A DNA stretch of 64,000 nt, from contig NZ_OY781872.1 of the NCBI RefSeq assembly GCF_963677065.1, positions 2,165,419 to 2,229,418 on the forward strand, given 5' to 3'. A program made the position numbers and the translations under genes. The DNA is from an uncultured Methanoregula sp. (GTDB lineage: Archaea > Halobacteriota > Methanomicrobia > Methanomicrobiales > Methanospirillaceae). Below are positions 43,011-52,240 of the stretch, piece by piece; position 1 is the first letter of the stretch; every line of letters starts with the position of its first letter. The notes below the pieces were generated by a model. It was not told the DNA's origin. It did no database searches and was given only the letters and a program-made list of their open reading frames with translations.

Positions 43011-43847
43011 TCATACAGCTGGGTAACTGGTGACGATGATCTCAAGAGTGCCGGATCTCCGCTCGCCATTGCAGTTGATGTACCGCTTGGCCGGGACCGT
43101 TGCTATGGAAAAATCTTGGTATAACTCCTCGATCTCCGGTACTTTTGAGTTGCTCAGCATAACATGCACGCCTTTATCTGACAGGCGCTGAAACGTCTTT
43201 GCGAGCCGCTCCTGGTCGGCAAACCTGAACCCCGATGCATGGTAATCCGTGAAGTTCGCGGTCTTCGAGACCGGGTGGTAGGGGGGATCGAAATAGACAA
43301 AATCCTCCCTTTTTGCGGTTTTTACGGTCTTCTCAAAATCCGCATGCAGTACGGTCACCTGCCGGAGCATGGCATGAAATTTCCGGATGGAGGCGTCGCC
43401 CGGAAGACTTTTTTTGGCGTGCCGCCCGAACGGGACATTGAACTCCCCCTTGCGGTTGACCCGCCATAACCCGTTGTAGCCGTGCTTGTTGAGGTAAACA
43501 AGAAGTGCAGCGCGGCGGATGGGTTTTTTATCGGATCCGGTCAGGTTGTTGAATTCCTGTCTGAGCTGCCGGTAGGATTCTTCGTCATTGGAGAGCTCGT
43601 CCCGTGCAAGCTCCTCAATCAAGTGTTCCGGCCGGTTCTTCACTACAAGGTACAGGTTGATGAGTTCTTCGTTGAGATCGGAGATAACTGCCCGGGATAT
43701 CCGGTTCTGGTTTGCAAGACTGGCAAGGAGTGCGCCACCCCCGACAAATGGCTCAAAATAGGTATTCCACCCGTGGGGAAGCCGGGCATTGATCTCCTGG
43801 AGGAGCTGCCGTTTTCCCCCGGCCCATTTGACGAGCGGCGCTTTCAC
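43011..43847 (-). CDS. Dam-type DNA adenine N6-methyltransferase (orphan)
   Basis: 278 residues: APLVKWAGGKRQLL, YFEPFVGGGALLASL (motif I), KHGYNGLWRVNRKGEFNVPFG (specificity region like Dam/DpnM) and the catalytic FDPPYHP. The nearest known enzymes methylate GATC, which is common in this sequence. No restriction endonuclease is adjacent, so it is an orphan methylase; a role in GATC-based marking or phage-derived protection are both possible. Confidence 0.9.
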   Translation of the reverse strand: MKAPLVKWAGGKRQLLQEINARLPHGWNTYFEPFVGGGALLASLANQNRISRAVISDLNEELINLYLVVKNRPEHLIEELARDELSNDEESYRQLRQEFNNLTGSDKKPIRRAALLVYLNKHGYNGLWRVNRKGEFNVPFGRHAKKSLPGDASIRKFHAMLRQVTVLHADFEKTVKTAKREDFVYFDPPYHPVSKTANFTDYHASGFRFADQERLAKTFQRLSDKGVHVMLSNSKVPEIEELYQDFSIATVPAKRYINCNGERRSGTLEIIVTSYPAV

Positions 43848-43960
43848 GTACTACAGTTTTGTCCACAATCCTTAAAGATCCTTCCCGCAGCACCGACTAA
43901 ACCGGTGCACTGTTACGAAATTCTCATCTACTTTGTGAATGCATCTTTTGTGCGAGAAGC

Positions 43961-44560
43961 ATGGAGAATCACCGGGTACAGGAAATGATGCTCCTGATGG
44001 CATCGAAGATCCGATCGATTGCACATTCACTTTCGTACGGGGACTGCGAGAACTTCATCAGGGAACTCCTCAAAGCAAAACGGATTTACGTTATCGGCGC
44101 CGGCCGGTCGGGGCTCGTTGCAAAGGCTTTTGCCATGCGCCTCATGCACCTTGGTCTCCAGGCTTTTGTTGTAGGCGAGACAATCACCCCGGCACTGAAG
44201 GAAGGGGACGTGATGGTCATCTTCTCGGGCTCGGGAAAGACCAAGACCGTTGCCGATATCGCCGAGACTGCGAAGGAGATCGGGGCCCACATCTGCCTCA
44301 TCACCTCGAATGCCGATTCGCGGATCGGCAAAATCTCGGACTGCATCGTCATCATCGAGCACCAGCGCGATGCAGTTTTTGACGATGCTGCCGAGTTCGA
44401 GATCCGGCAGATGATGGGTGAGCACAAATCGTTTGCACCCCTTGGAACCCTCTTCGAGACCGCCTCCATGATCTTTGCCGATGCCGTCATCTCACGGATG
44501 ATGGAAGTGACGAAAACCGACGAGTCGGCTCTCAAAACCCGGCACACCAATATTGAATGA
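43961..44560 (+). CDS. hxlB: 6-phospho-3-hexuloisomerase
   Basis: 199 residues of a SIS-domain sugar isomerase: YVIGAGRSGLVAKAFAMRLMHLG, VVGETITPALKEGDVMVIFSGSGKT and ITSNADSRIGKISD are typical of PHI. It interconverts hexulose-6-phosphate and fructose-6-phosphate. In archaea without a pentose phosphate pathway it works with HPS to make ribulose-5-phosphate. It is followed by the aminotransferase gene after 13 bases. Confidence 0.92.
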   Translation: MENHRVQEMMLLMASKIRSIAHSLSYGDCENFIRELLKAKRIYVIGAGRSGLVAKAFAMRLMHLGLQAFVVGETITPALKEGDVMVIFSGSGKTKTVADIAETAKEIGAHICLITSNADSRIGKISDCIVIIEHQRDAVFDDAAEFEIRQMMGEHKSFAPLGTLFETASMIFADAVISRMMEVTKTDESALKTRHTNIE

Positions 44561-44573
44561 GATAAGGAGCATT

Positions 44574-45680
44574 ATGGGAATACAGTTCTCTGACCGGGTT
44601 CTCGGAATCGAGATCTCCGGTATCCGGAAGATCTTCGAGTCGGCCGGCCCCGACTCGATCAACCTGGGCCTTGGCCAGCCCGATTTCGATACTCCGCAGC
44701 ATATCAAGGATGCCGCGATCAGGGCCATCCAGGAAGGAAAGACCGGCTACACTCCCAATACCGGCATACCTGAACTCCGCGAGGCTGTCTGCCGGAAGTT
44801 CAAATCGGAAAACAGTCTGGACTATACCCCCGATAACATCATCGTGACGGCCGGGGCGAGCGAGGCTCTCCATATCGTTATGCAGGCCCTTCTCCGCGAG
44901 GGCGACCGGGTGCTCTGCCCCGACCCGGGATTCGTCTCCTATGCATCCCTTGCAACCATGGCCGGGGGCCGGCCGGTCAGCGTCCCGCTGACAAAAACCC
45001 TGCATCTCGACGTAGAGGCCGCAAAGGAGCGGATGGACAATGCAAAACTCCTTGTCATCAACTCCCCGGGAAACCCGACCGGTGCCGTGGAGAGCAGGGA
45101 GTCCATCCGGGCTCTCGTGGAGTATGCGGGAGATAAGGGCGTCACGGTGATCTCAGATGAAGTGTACGAGCATTTCATTTACGGGAAAAAACACTGGAGC
45201 GCCGGAATGTTCGGGGACAATGTCATAACCATCAATGCCACGAGCAAGACCTATGCCATGACCGGCTGGCGCCTCGGGTACCTTGCCGCGTCTCCCGATA
45301 TTGTCGGCCAGTGCCTCAAAGTCCACCAGTACTGCCAGGCCTGTGCCACAACCATCTCCCAGTACGCGGCAGTTGCCGCATACAACGGCGACCAGCATAT
45401 GGTCGGAGTCATGCGCGACGAGTACCAGGCACGCCGGGATCTTATCTGCAAGGGGCTTGCCCGTCTCGGTTTTTCATTCCCGGTTCCCGAAGGTGCCTTC
45501 TATGCATTTGTCCCCATGAAACCGGAAGTAACCCAGAAGATCATCAATGCCGGCGTTGTAGTGGTTCCGGGTACGGCGTTCGGTGAGAACGCACCGGAGT
45601 ATACCCGGTTCAGCTATGCCAATTCCCGGGAAAACCTCAACCGTGCCCTTGATAGGATACAACAGGCAACAGGTGAATGA
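44574..45680 (+). CDS. Class I/II aminotransferase (aspartate aminotransferase-like)
   Basis: ATG 44574 with AGGAG upstream gives 368 residues. Fold-type I PLP motifs: NLGLGQPDFDTP, NSPGNPTGAV, ISDEVYEHFIY, and the PLP lysine in NATSKTYAMTGWRLGYL; the carboxylate-binding arginine is in YTRFSYANS. Such enzymes use aspartate or other amino acids with 2-oxoglutarate. Operon position between hxlB and an M42 peptidase. Confidence 0.92.
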   Translation: MGIQFSDRVLGIEISGIRKIFESAGPDSINLGLGQPDFDTPQHIKDAAIRAIQEGKTGYTPNTGIPELREAVCRKFKSENSLDYTPDNIIVTAGASEALHIVMQALLREGDRVLCPDPGFVSYASLATMAGGRPVSVPLTKTLHLDVEAAKERMDNAKLLVINSPGNPTGAVESRESIRALVEYAGDKGVTVISDEVYEHFIYGKKHWSAGMFGDNVITINATSKTYAMTGWRLGYLAASPDIVGQCLKVHQYCQACATTISQYAAVAAYNGDQHMVGVMRDEYQARRDLICKGLARLGFSFPVPEGAFYAFVPMKPEVTQKIINAGVVVVPGTAFGENAPEYTRFSYANSRENLNRALDRIQQATGE

Positions 45681-45681
45681 T

Positions 45682-46719
45682 ATGGTAAAAGAACTCTTAC
45701 AGAAATTATCCAATGCCCACGGGGTTTCGGGCAGTGAAGGAAGCGTCCTTTCGGTCATAAAGAAAGAGCTCAAAGGCCACGTGGACGAGATACGCGAGGA
45801 TTCTCTCGGGAACCTGATCGCAACCAAGCGCGGGGGCAAGTTCTCCGTTATGCTTGCCGCCCATATGGACGAGATAGGCCTGATGGTCAAGTACGTTGAC
45901 GACAAGGGCTTCATCCGGTTCGTTGCTCTCGGCGGCTGGTACGGGCCCACGCTTTACAACCAGCGCGTTGTCCTCCACACGTCAAAGGGTCCCCTGTTCG
46001 GTGTCATCGGCGGCAAACCGCCCCACATGATGGACGAAGAGGAGCGAAAACGCGGCGTGAAAGTCGACGATATGTTCATCGATGTCGGGGCAGCCAACAA
46101 GGAAGAAGTTGCCTATCTCGGCATAGATGTCGGGACACCGGTAACGATCGACCGCGAGTTCACGTCCCTTGCAAGCACCCGGGTCACCGGCAAGGCTTTC
46201 GACAACCGGGCCGGTGTCGCAATGCTCATCAAGACCTTAAAAGAAGTCAAGTCCCCTCTCACTATCTATGGCGTCTTTACTGTCCAGGAAGAAGTGGGGC
46301 TCAAGGGTGCACGCACAAGTGCATACTCCCTTGACCCGGACTGCGCCATTGCAACCGATGTGACGATTCCGGGCGACCACCCGGGCATCGATATGAAGGA
46401 TGCACCCGTCGAGATGGGCAAGGGCCCGGTTGTGACGATCGTAGACAGCAGCGGACGGGGTCTCATTGCGAGCAGGAAAGTTGTACAATGGCTCCGCGAT
46501 GCTGCAGAGTCGGAGAATATCCCGGTCCAGTACGAAGTCGGGAGCGGCGGGACCACCGATGCAACCGCTATTCACCTGACAAAAGGTGGCATCCCGAGCA
46601 CAACGCTCAGCATTCCCTCCCGGTATATCCATTCGCCGGTCGAGATGATCGATATGCAGGATCTCGAGGCGGGCGTGAACCTTCTTGTTGCCGCGCTGAA
46701 GAAGAAGCCGGCATTATAA
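45682..46719 (+). CDS. M42-family metalloaminopeptidase
   Basis: 345 residues from ATG 45682, one base after the aminotransferase stop, so translation is coupled. Metal ligands and catalytic residues are visible: AAHMDEIGLMV, GKAFDNRAGVAML, VQEEVGLKGARTSA (EE), ATDV and the final YIHSPVEMI. Members form TET-type dodecamers that trim peptides; some were once annotated as endoglucanases. Confidence 0.93.
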   Translation: MVKELLQKLSNAHGVSGSEGSVLSVIKKELKGHVDEIREDSLGNLIATKRGGKFSVMLAAHMDEIGLMVKYVDDKGFIRFVALGGWYGPTLYNQRVVLHTSKGPLFGVIGGKPPHMMDEEERKRGVKVDDMFIDVGAANKEEVAYLGIDVGTPVTIDREFTSLASTRVTGKAFDNRAGVAMLIKTLKEVKSPLTIYGVFTVQEEVGLKGARTSAYSLDPDCAIATDVTIPGDHPGIDMKDAPVEMGKGPVVTIVDSSGRGLIASRKVVQWLRDAAESENIPVQYEVGSGGTTDATAIHLTKGGIPSTTLSIPSRYIHSPVEMIDMQDLEAGVNLLVAALKKKPAL

Positions 46720-46727
46720 TTTTTTTT
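46720..46727 (+). terminator. Oligo-T terminator
   Basis: Eight consecutive T lie immediately after the M42 peptidase stop and probably end the hxlB-aminotransferase-peptidase transcript. Confidence 0.4.
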
Positions 46728-46944
46728 ATACCAACTACGCCCTGCTGATCCGGGCAATGGATTATTGCTTCAGGTCGTCTTTTCCCGGCAGGAGTGTGTG
46801 ATCTGCATTTACGGGCCTTCCATGTCTGTACCGGTTTTTTTCAAGACTTCTGATATTCTTCAAATTATAAAACAAATTAGAAATCAATTAATATTATTTA
46901 CTTTTAATATTGTTAAGAAGAATTCTGAATTAATTTGGATAATC

Positions 46945-47151
46945 ATGGCTGGTATAAATCGTCAGATAGTATCCGTACCCTGCAAACACTGGGGCGGGGA
47001 TATCCAGCATTGCAAAACCTGTAAGGGGACCGGGTTTGTGAATGTAGCCGTTGGCTGGGACGGACAGCCCAGACCCTGTACCCACCGTGGCGGAGAGATC
47101 CGCAACTGTCATACCTGCAAAGGGAGCGGCTGGGCAGGTATTGTCGATTAG
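46945..47151 (+). CDS. Zinc-knuckle miniprotein with internal duplication
   Basis: 68 residues from ATG 46945. Two copies of the pattern P-C-x-H-x-G-G-(D/E)-I-x-x-C-x-T-C-K-G-(T/S)-G are arranged head to tail, separated by a WDGQPR linker. The CxTCKGxG half resembles the DnaJ zinc-finger repeat; the PCxH half adds a Cys and His, so each copy could hold one zinc ion. A long in-frame open stretch upstream is A+T-rich and not protein-like. It may be a protein-binding or redox miniprotein. Confidence 0.65.
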   Translation: MAGINRQIVSVPCKHWGGDIQHCKTCKGTGFVNVAVGWDGQPRPCTHRGGEIRNCHTCKGSGWAGIVD

Positions 47152-47242
47152 TCATTTTTTATCCCTTCTTCCTGGCTTTTCGTACGTTTCCCCGGCGAGA
47201 TGAAACGATATCCTTTTTATTCACAACATCCTGCGCTTATCC

Positions 47243-47875
47243 ATGAGCAGCTGGTGTGAGTCGGAGAACGGATACATGTATGGTTCCTTGATCCTGCTTG
47301 CAGCAGTTATCCTCTTCTCGCTTGGAATGTTCTCCATCTTTATCCTGCACGGCTATTTCTCCGGTCAGGCCGCCTCTTCTTCGATGAATGTCCTTACCGA
47401 TAATCTCGCTCTCGAGGGATCGGTGACCGGATATGCCGACCTCACCGGACTTCCTGCAGATGCCCCGGCAAAGCAGGTGGCACAGTTGTCTTCGGGTATG
47501 AATGCCGTCCGGCTGAATCTCCGGCTGGCTTCTCTCCGGATGAATTGGGCGACCGGGACCGGGGTTGATATCTCGCAGGCTTCAGTTATTATAAAGACGC
47601 CTCAGGGAAGCGAGATAATCCCCCGGAAGACCTCAAGCGTCTTTACCCGGCCGGGCTGGTCCATTGTCCGGAAAGGGAGCATGCTTCCCGGAATCACCGC
47701 GGATACCGATGATATTCTTGAACCCCGGGAAGTCTTCAGTATCCTTGTATCTCCCTCGGAAAACCTCCAACCCGGAACTCCGTTTATCATTGATATGGAT
47801 ATTCCCAATGTTCAGCCCCTGTCGGTCGAACGGGTTGTGCCCGGGTCCATGAAATCTGCCATGAATCTGGGATGA
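47243..47875 (+). CDS. Archaellin/pilin-like membrane-anchored protein
   Basis: 210 residues. After a short charged start (CESENGYMYGS) there is one hydrophobic helix (about 13-36), then a polar, beta-rich ectodomain with NVLTDNLALEGSVTGYAD and RLNLRLASLRMNWATGTGVDIS. The layout resembles archaeal type IV pilin/flagellin proteins, but the canonical cleavage site (G or K/R before the hydrophobic segment) is only loosely matched. It is probably on the cell surface. Confidence 0.6.
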   Translation: MSSWCESENGYMYGSLILLAAVILFSLGMFSIFILHGYFSGQAASSSMNVLTDNLALEGSVTGYADLTGLPADAPAKQVAQLSSGMNAVRLNLRLASLRMNWATGTGVDISQASVIIKTPQGSEIIPRKTSSVFTRPGWSIVRKGSMLPGITADTDDILEPREVFSILVSPSENLQPGTPFIIDMDIPNVQPLSVERVVPGSMKSAMNLG

Positions 47876-48002
47876 GCTGGAGAAGACCGGAATTTCCTTT
47901 TTATCCGGGTCGGATTATCATGCATGTACGGCCGGAAGATATTCACTCCTGCCAAAAACGGCAAATGATATCCGGAAGAAAGAAATCGTGTAAAAGAATG
48001 AG

Positions 48003-48074
48003 CGCCCCGGCCGGGACTTGAACCCGGGTCAAAAGCTCCGGAGGCTTCTAGGATGTCCACTACCCTACCGAGGC
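48003..48074 (-). tRNA. tRNA-Arg (anticodon CCG)
   Basis: The minus strand folds as a tRNA: acceptor GCCUCGG with CCGGGGC, U8-A9, a D-arm with the AGUGG loop, the anticodon stem GAAGC/GCUUU around the loop CUCCGGA (anticodon CCG reading CGG), and the T-arm CCGGG-UUCAAGU-CCCGG. The discriminator base is G. CCA is not encoded. No intron is seen. Confidence 0.9.
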
Positions 48075-48625
48075 GCATGTCAACCATGATCGATTCCCGC
48101 ACGCGTACCGCATAACCGGAATTCTGATCGGTTACGACGTTGAGAATTTCAGCGGGTGCATCAATTCACAGTTCTATAATAACAACACCTCAAAGGATAT
48201 TAAACCTCTCGGAATGGCCGATGGAAGCGGAACTGTCCCACCTCCTGCCGGAGCAAAAACCGTACCGGTTGCAGGGGATTTTCCGGCCCTATGCCAGATA
48301 CATTCTTCAAGGCCGGCAATCGGTATTCTGCGGGTAAAAAGACCCTGCCGGAAAACGGGGAGTTGCTCGATATCAGGAACAAAATCACAAAAGGGTTGGG
48401 AACAACCGTTTTCATGATAATTCCCCCGCAGTATATTCTGGCAGGCATACCCGCTCCCAAAAACCGTTTCCTAAAATTAAATTATCTCGCTCTGATTGCT
48501 GTAATTTTCACAAATTCCTGTTTGTTTTCATAAACAACGGGAAAAACCATTAGTAAAAAAAACAGTAATCTCTTTATATCACTTACTGGTTATGGGTTAA
48601 CAAAGTAGAAATAGACCGGCATCAA
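48075..48625. other. Intergenic region with possible gene remnant
   Basis: About 550 bases upstream of the tRNA (on its strand) and of the next metallopeptidase gene. Part of it reads like protein in two adjacent frames (annotated separately). The right end is A+T-rich and should hold the promoter of the next gene. Confidence 0.4.
48118..48417 (+). pseudogene. Possible frameshifted remnant of a secreted protein gene
   Basis: One frame reads GYDVENFSGCINSQFYNN..., ending after VPVAGDFPA; the next frame continues with PDTFFKAGNRYSAGKK and LDIRNKITKGLGTTVF. Both have protein-like composition, but there is no start and at least one frameshift, and no homologous full gene is known to me. This is a weak call by composition only. 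Confidence 0.25.
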
Positions 48626-49780
48626 ATGCTGTTCATCAGATGGCCTCCTGATCCTATGGCATATATCTCCGGACTTGGAACAAGCGACTGGCTACCGGTA
48701 ATCATACTGGTAATATCCCTTACGTTCATCGTATCCGTTGTTTCAGCCGCCAATTCGCTCACCATCAATGTCAAAGATGCCAGGACCCGGGAGAACGTGG
48801 GTGATGCGCTTGTGTATCTGGATGGAGGATACATCGGAACTACTACGCCTGGCAATGGCGGGAAACTTGTCATAGATGATGTGGCATCCAAGACTCATAC
48901 GATACGGGTAACAAAAGAGAATTACAAGGAAGTGACAAAAAAATTTGTGTACCCGTCGGAGTCCGCACTTGAGATCTCCCTTTCGAAAGGCCCTCTTGTG
49001 TCCCTCAACGCAAACGGTCCCACCGCGAACGGGATCAACGTGGTTTTCTATCCATCATCAACCGCCTACAGCTGTACCGATAAGAAAGTGATCCAGACTC
49101 CCGTTTATATGACCGACGAGACCCGGTTCCGGACCGATGTGGAGTCGGTAATCCGCCAGACCTACCTGGAGCTCGACAAGGTGACATCCCCCTCCGACCC
49201 GCTTCCCGCCGGATTCCAGGATAAATTCAATTTCTATTATTATTACGATCCATCAGCTCCTGCGGATGCTTTCTCCGGTTGTGCCGGTTCGGTTCCTGAA
49301 AGTTACTGGAAGGATGTCACATTCAGCGATATCACGGTTATCCTGTACCCTTCGTATACCGGCCTGTACAGCGATGCATCCTGCCAGCCGACCGGCTGTT
49401 TCCAGAATTTCGGGCCGGGACGCAGCCTCATGAAAGCCCCTGCAAACCAGGCATCTCTCGTCAGGCATGAGACCGGTCATGCTGTGTTCGAACTGATCGA
49501 TACTTATTGCGGCAGCACATATTATTATGAGAACGATCCCCATGCCAATGTCTGGTCCTCCCGGGAAGCCTGCAGATCGGATGCGACATCCAATAACCGG
49601 GACCCGGAACTCTGCCGGCAGATAGAGCAGAAGAGTATTGGTACTTCTGCAGCCTGCATCAAGGATTTCTGGCGATGGGATCCGAATCCTGATATCATGG
49701 GACAAGGCTACGGCGGCAAATTCGGGGCTGCAGCAACGCAGCGCATCAACTATGTTATCTCAAAAGCGGAGGCGGGATGA
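48626..49780 (+). CDS. Secreted PEGA-domain zinc metallopeptidase (M64-like), copy 1
   Basis: 384 residues. A signal/anchor helix (about 22-42) leads to a PEGA domain (44-120, LVYLDGGYIGTTTP). The peptidase region has H281-E-T-G-H285 and D292 (HETGHAVFELIDTY), like the HExxHxxxxxxD of M64 peptidases, and a conserved disulfide-rich surface (FYYYYDPSAPADAFSGCAGS, CQPTGC). It would act outside the cell, the substrate being unknown. The next gene starts within its stop (ATGA). It is a paralogue of 60302-61498. Confidence 0.85.
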   Translation: MLFIRWPPDPMAYISGLGTSDWLPVIILVISLTFIVSVVSAANSLTINVKDARTRENVGDALVYLDGGYIGTTTPGNGGKLVIDDVASKTHTIRVTKENYKEVTKKFVYPSESALEISLSKGPLVSLNANGPTANGINVVFYPSSTAYSCTDKKVIQTPVYMTDETRFRTDVESVIRQTYLELDKVTSPSDPLPAGFQDKFNFYYYYDPSAPADAFSGCAGSVPESYWKDVTFSDITVILYPSYTGLYSDASCQPTGCFQNFGPGRSLMKAPANQASLVRHETGHAVFELIDTYCGSTYYYENDPHANVWSSREACRSDATSNNRDPELCRQIEQKSIGTSAACIKDFWRWDPNPDIMGQGYGGKFGAAATQRINYVISKAEAG

Positions 49781-51072
49781 TGATTCAAAAGATCCTGACC
49801 GGGTTTCTGGTAATCGGCCTTGTGGCAATCCTGTCCATGCCGGTTGCCGCAGCACCGCCCCAGCCGGATTACAATAAAATTGTCGACATTCAGCTGAAAT
49901 ACGATGCAACCGGCTATTCGGTCTCCTCTCTTGAGGTCAGGTATGGAAAAGCTCCCAACCTGAATCTCCGATCCGGCAGCCTGACCGGATCGATCCTGGA
50001 TACGAAGGGAACCGTGCTCAAAACCTTCTCCATGCAGCAGCCCGCGGTTGCGTATGGCGATATCCTGGGATCCCTTCCCGGGGAGAGCCTGATCGGATAC
50101 ACCGAGCAGCAGGGTGCCGGGGCAATGACGATAACGGTTCCTTACCTCCCGGGCATGGATAAGTTTGTCCTTTCCAATACCAATGACGGGGCGGTTCTCG
50201 CAACTGCAGACCTGGCCCCGACCGTAACCCTGTTCTGTGCCGATTATCCCAATGATCCCGATTGCCAGATCAGAATAGCCGGTGAAAAATCCACTGCCCC
50301 GGACACCTCCATGTATCTTGTCCTTGCAGCGGTTCTCTCCGCGTCAGTGCTCCTGGCTGCAGGTTTTGCGGTAATGACGATCCGGAAGAGATCGGGCAGA
50401 TCAGAGACTCCTGAAAAACAGACGATCCTTATCGTTGACGACAACCCGGATATCGTCGATATGCTCCACCTGCTCCTGGAGAGGAAAGGCTATACAACCC
50501 TCATGGCCCAGAGCGGGAAGGAAGCCCTTGATATCTTCAAGAAGCATGTCCCCGACCTGGTTCTCCTGGATATCATGATGGAGCCGATGGACGGGTGGCA
50601 GACCCTGGAGGAGATCCGCAAGACCCATGATGCCAAATCCCTTCCCGTCCTGATGCTCACGGCAAAACGGCTCACTGCCGAAGAAGCCAGGAAATACCGG
50701 CTCTACATGGATGATTATCTCCAGAAACCCTGCGAGCCGGCTGAGCTTTATGCAGCGGTCGAGTATTTCCTTGAGCGGAAACAGAAGTTCCAGGATGCGC
50801 TGAACCTTGCACAGAAAGCCGGTGTCGAGACGGAGAAAGTCACTGAACTGGCCCAGCTCCACCGGCGCATATCGATCAACAAGAAACTTCTCGATATCCT
50901 CCATGTGCCCCAGGCGGTACCGGTGGCAGCGGACCTGGACATCCTCGATACCATGTCGGTTGCCGATTACATCAATGTCAAGACCCGCGATAACGAGAAA
51001 CGCGTAGCCCAGCTCAGAACCGAGATCAACCATTCGTTCCGGTCCAAAGGCCTGCCGGAGCTCAACTGGTAA
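49777..51072 (+). CDS. Membrane-anchored response regulator with secreted N-terminal domain
   Basis: 431 residues. A signal peptide (1-26) leads to an ectodomain (27-175) that resembles the partner protein at 59535-60305. A membrane helix (179-202) precedes a CheY-like receiver (216-330) with D221-D222, the phosphoacceptor D265, T295 and K317. A helical tail ends the protein. A receiver tied to an extracytoplasmic domain is unusual. It starts as ATGA within the stop of the PEGA peptidase, so the two are made together. Confidence 0.85.
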   Translation: MMIQKILTGFLVIGLVAILSMPVAAAPPQPDYNKIVDIQLKYDATGYSVSSLEVRYGKAPNLNLRSGSLTGSILDTKGTVLKTFSMQQPAVAYGDILGSLPGESLIGYTEQQGAGAMTITVPYLPGMDKFVLSNTNDGAVLATADLAPTVTLFCADYPNDPDCQIRIAGEKSTAPDTSMYLVLAAVLSASVLLAAGFAVMTIRKRSGRSETPEKQTILIVDDNPDIVDMLHLLLERKGYTTLMAQSGKEALDIFKKHVPDLVLLDIMMEPMDGWQTLEEIRKTHDAKSLPVLMLTAKRLTAEEARKYRLYMDDYLQKPCEPAELYAAVEYFLERKQKFQDALNLAQKAGVETEKVTELAQLHRRISINKKLLDILHVPQAVPVAADLDILDTMSVADYINVKTRDNEKRVAQLRTEINHSFRSKGLPELNW

Positions 51073-51073
51073 G

Positions 51074-51098
51074 CGGGAAATTTCCCGATCTTTTTTTT
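51074..51098 (+). terminator. Palindrome plus oligo-T terminator
   Basis: The palindrome CGGGAAATTTCCCG (51074-51087) directly after the response regulator stop is followed by eight T (51091-51098). It resembles an intrinsic terminator and would end the peptidase-regulator transcript. Confidence 0.55.
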
Positions 51099-51247
51099 GC
51101 ACTCCTTCATTGCTGCCAGGATGACTTTGGGAATATGCCGCAGGGTCCTGTGCAGAAAGAGTGATGAATTGAAGAGATTTTCAAAATCGGAGACCATGGA
51201 GAATCTCCCGACATGCATAATACGAAAGAACGCAAATAAAAAATACC

Positions 51248-52240
51248 ATGGCCCCGGAGCAGCATCCCTATGATACCCTGATCGATGCATTCGCCGGCAT
51301 GAGAGTCCCCACCGACCTTCTCATCTGCTATCTCTGGCTTCTGGGTGCCCTGCTCTGCATATACATCCCGTACCTGAATGAATCGTTCCTCCGGATCCTC
51401 TTTGGCATTCCTCTTGTCCTCTTCATCCCCGGGTATGCCCTCATTGCTGCCCTCTTTCCGGCAGCAAAGGATATCGATCTGATCGAGCGCGTGGCGCTCT
51501 CGTTCGGTCTTTCGATCGCCCTTGTCCCGCTCACAGGTCTTGTCCTGAACTATACCCCGTTCGGGATCCGGCTCGATCCGATTGTTATCTGTCTGAGCGT
51601 GCTCACCATCGTGCTGTGCCTTGCTGCCCAGTACCGCAGGATACGCCTGCCTGCCGAAGACCGGTTCGTGGTCCCGTTTGTTCAGATGCAGCAGGGAATC
51701 CGGAATGAGTTTTTCCCGCAGAATGAGGCGACTTCACGGATCGATCGCATCCTTTCCATTGTTTTGCTTGTCGCGATCATAGCTGCCGTTGCCACGACCG
51801 TCTTTGTTATCGTTGTTCCCAAGGAAGGCGAGAAGTTCACGGAATTTTTCATCCTTGGCGAGAACCAGAAAGCAGCGGATTACCCGACAACGCTCCTTGC
51901 CGGCCAGACCGGGTCCCTCTTTATCGGCATCGGCAACCACGAGTACCGCCCGATCAATTATACGGTCGAGACGTATTTTGTCACCATGGATTTTGATGAA
52001 AAGACCAATACCACTACGCTCTCCTCCATGAAACCCGTTGACCGGTTCGTGGTTCCGGTCTCGCACAACCAGACCGTTATCCAGCCGTATTCGTTCTCCC
52101 CGGGAAGCACGCAGTTCAACCGGATCGAATTCCTCCTGTTCAACGAGACCGTCCCCGGTGAAAAGGTTATCGGCATGGACCGGATAAACCAGAGTTACCG
52201 CGATCTCCATCTCTGGGTTACGGTCAGATCGTTGAAATAA
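51248..52240 (+). CDS. DUF1616 family membrane protein
   Basis: 330 residues. Four hydrophobic helices in the N-terminal half contain FGIPLVLFIPGYALIAALFPAAKDIDLIERVALSFGLSIALVPLTGL, the hallmark of DUF1616. Another helix (near 165-190) leads to an extracytoplasmic C-terminal domain with GNHEYRPINYTVETYFV. The family is common in methanogens; some members occur with cell-surface biogenesis genes. The function is unknown. Confidence 0.88.
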   Translation: MAPEQHPYDTLIDAFAGMRVPTDLLICYLWLLGALLCIYIPYLNESFLRILFGIPLVLFIPGYALIAALFPAAKDIDLIERVALSFGLSIALVPLTGLVLNYTPFGIRLDPIVICLSVLTIVLCLAAQYRRIRLPAEDRFVVPFVQMQQGIRNEFFPQNEATSRIDRILSIVLLVAIIAAVATTVFVIVVPKEGEKFTEFFILGENQKAADYPTTLLAGQTGSLFIGIGNHEYRPINYTVETYFVTMDFDEKTNTTTLSSMKPVDRFVVPVSHNQTVIQPYSFSPGSTQFNRIEFLLFNETVPGEKVIGMDRINQSYRDLHLWVTVRSLK

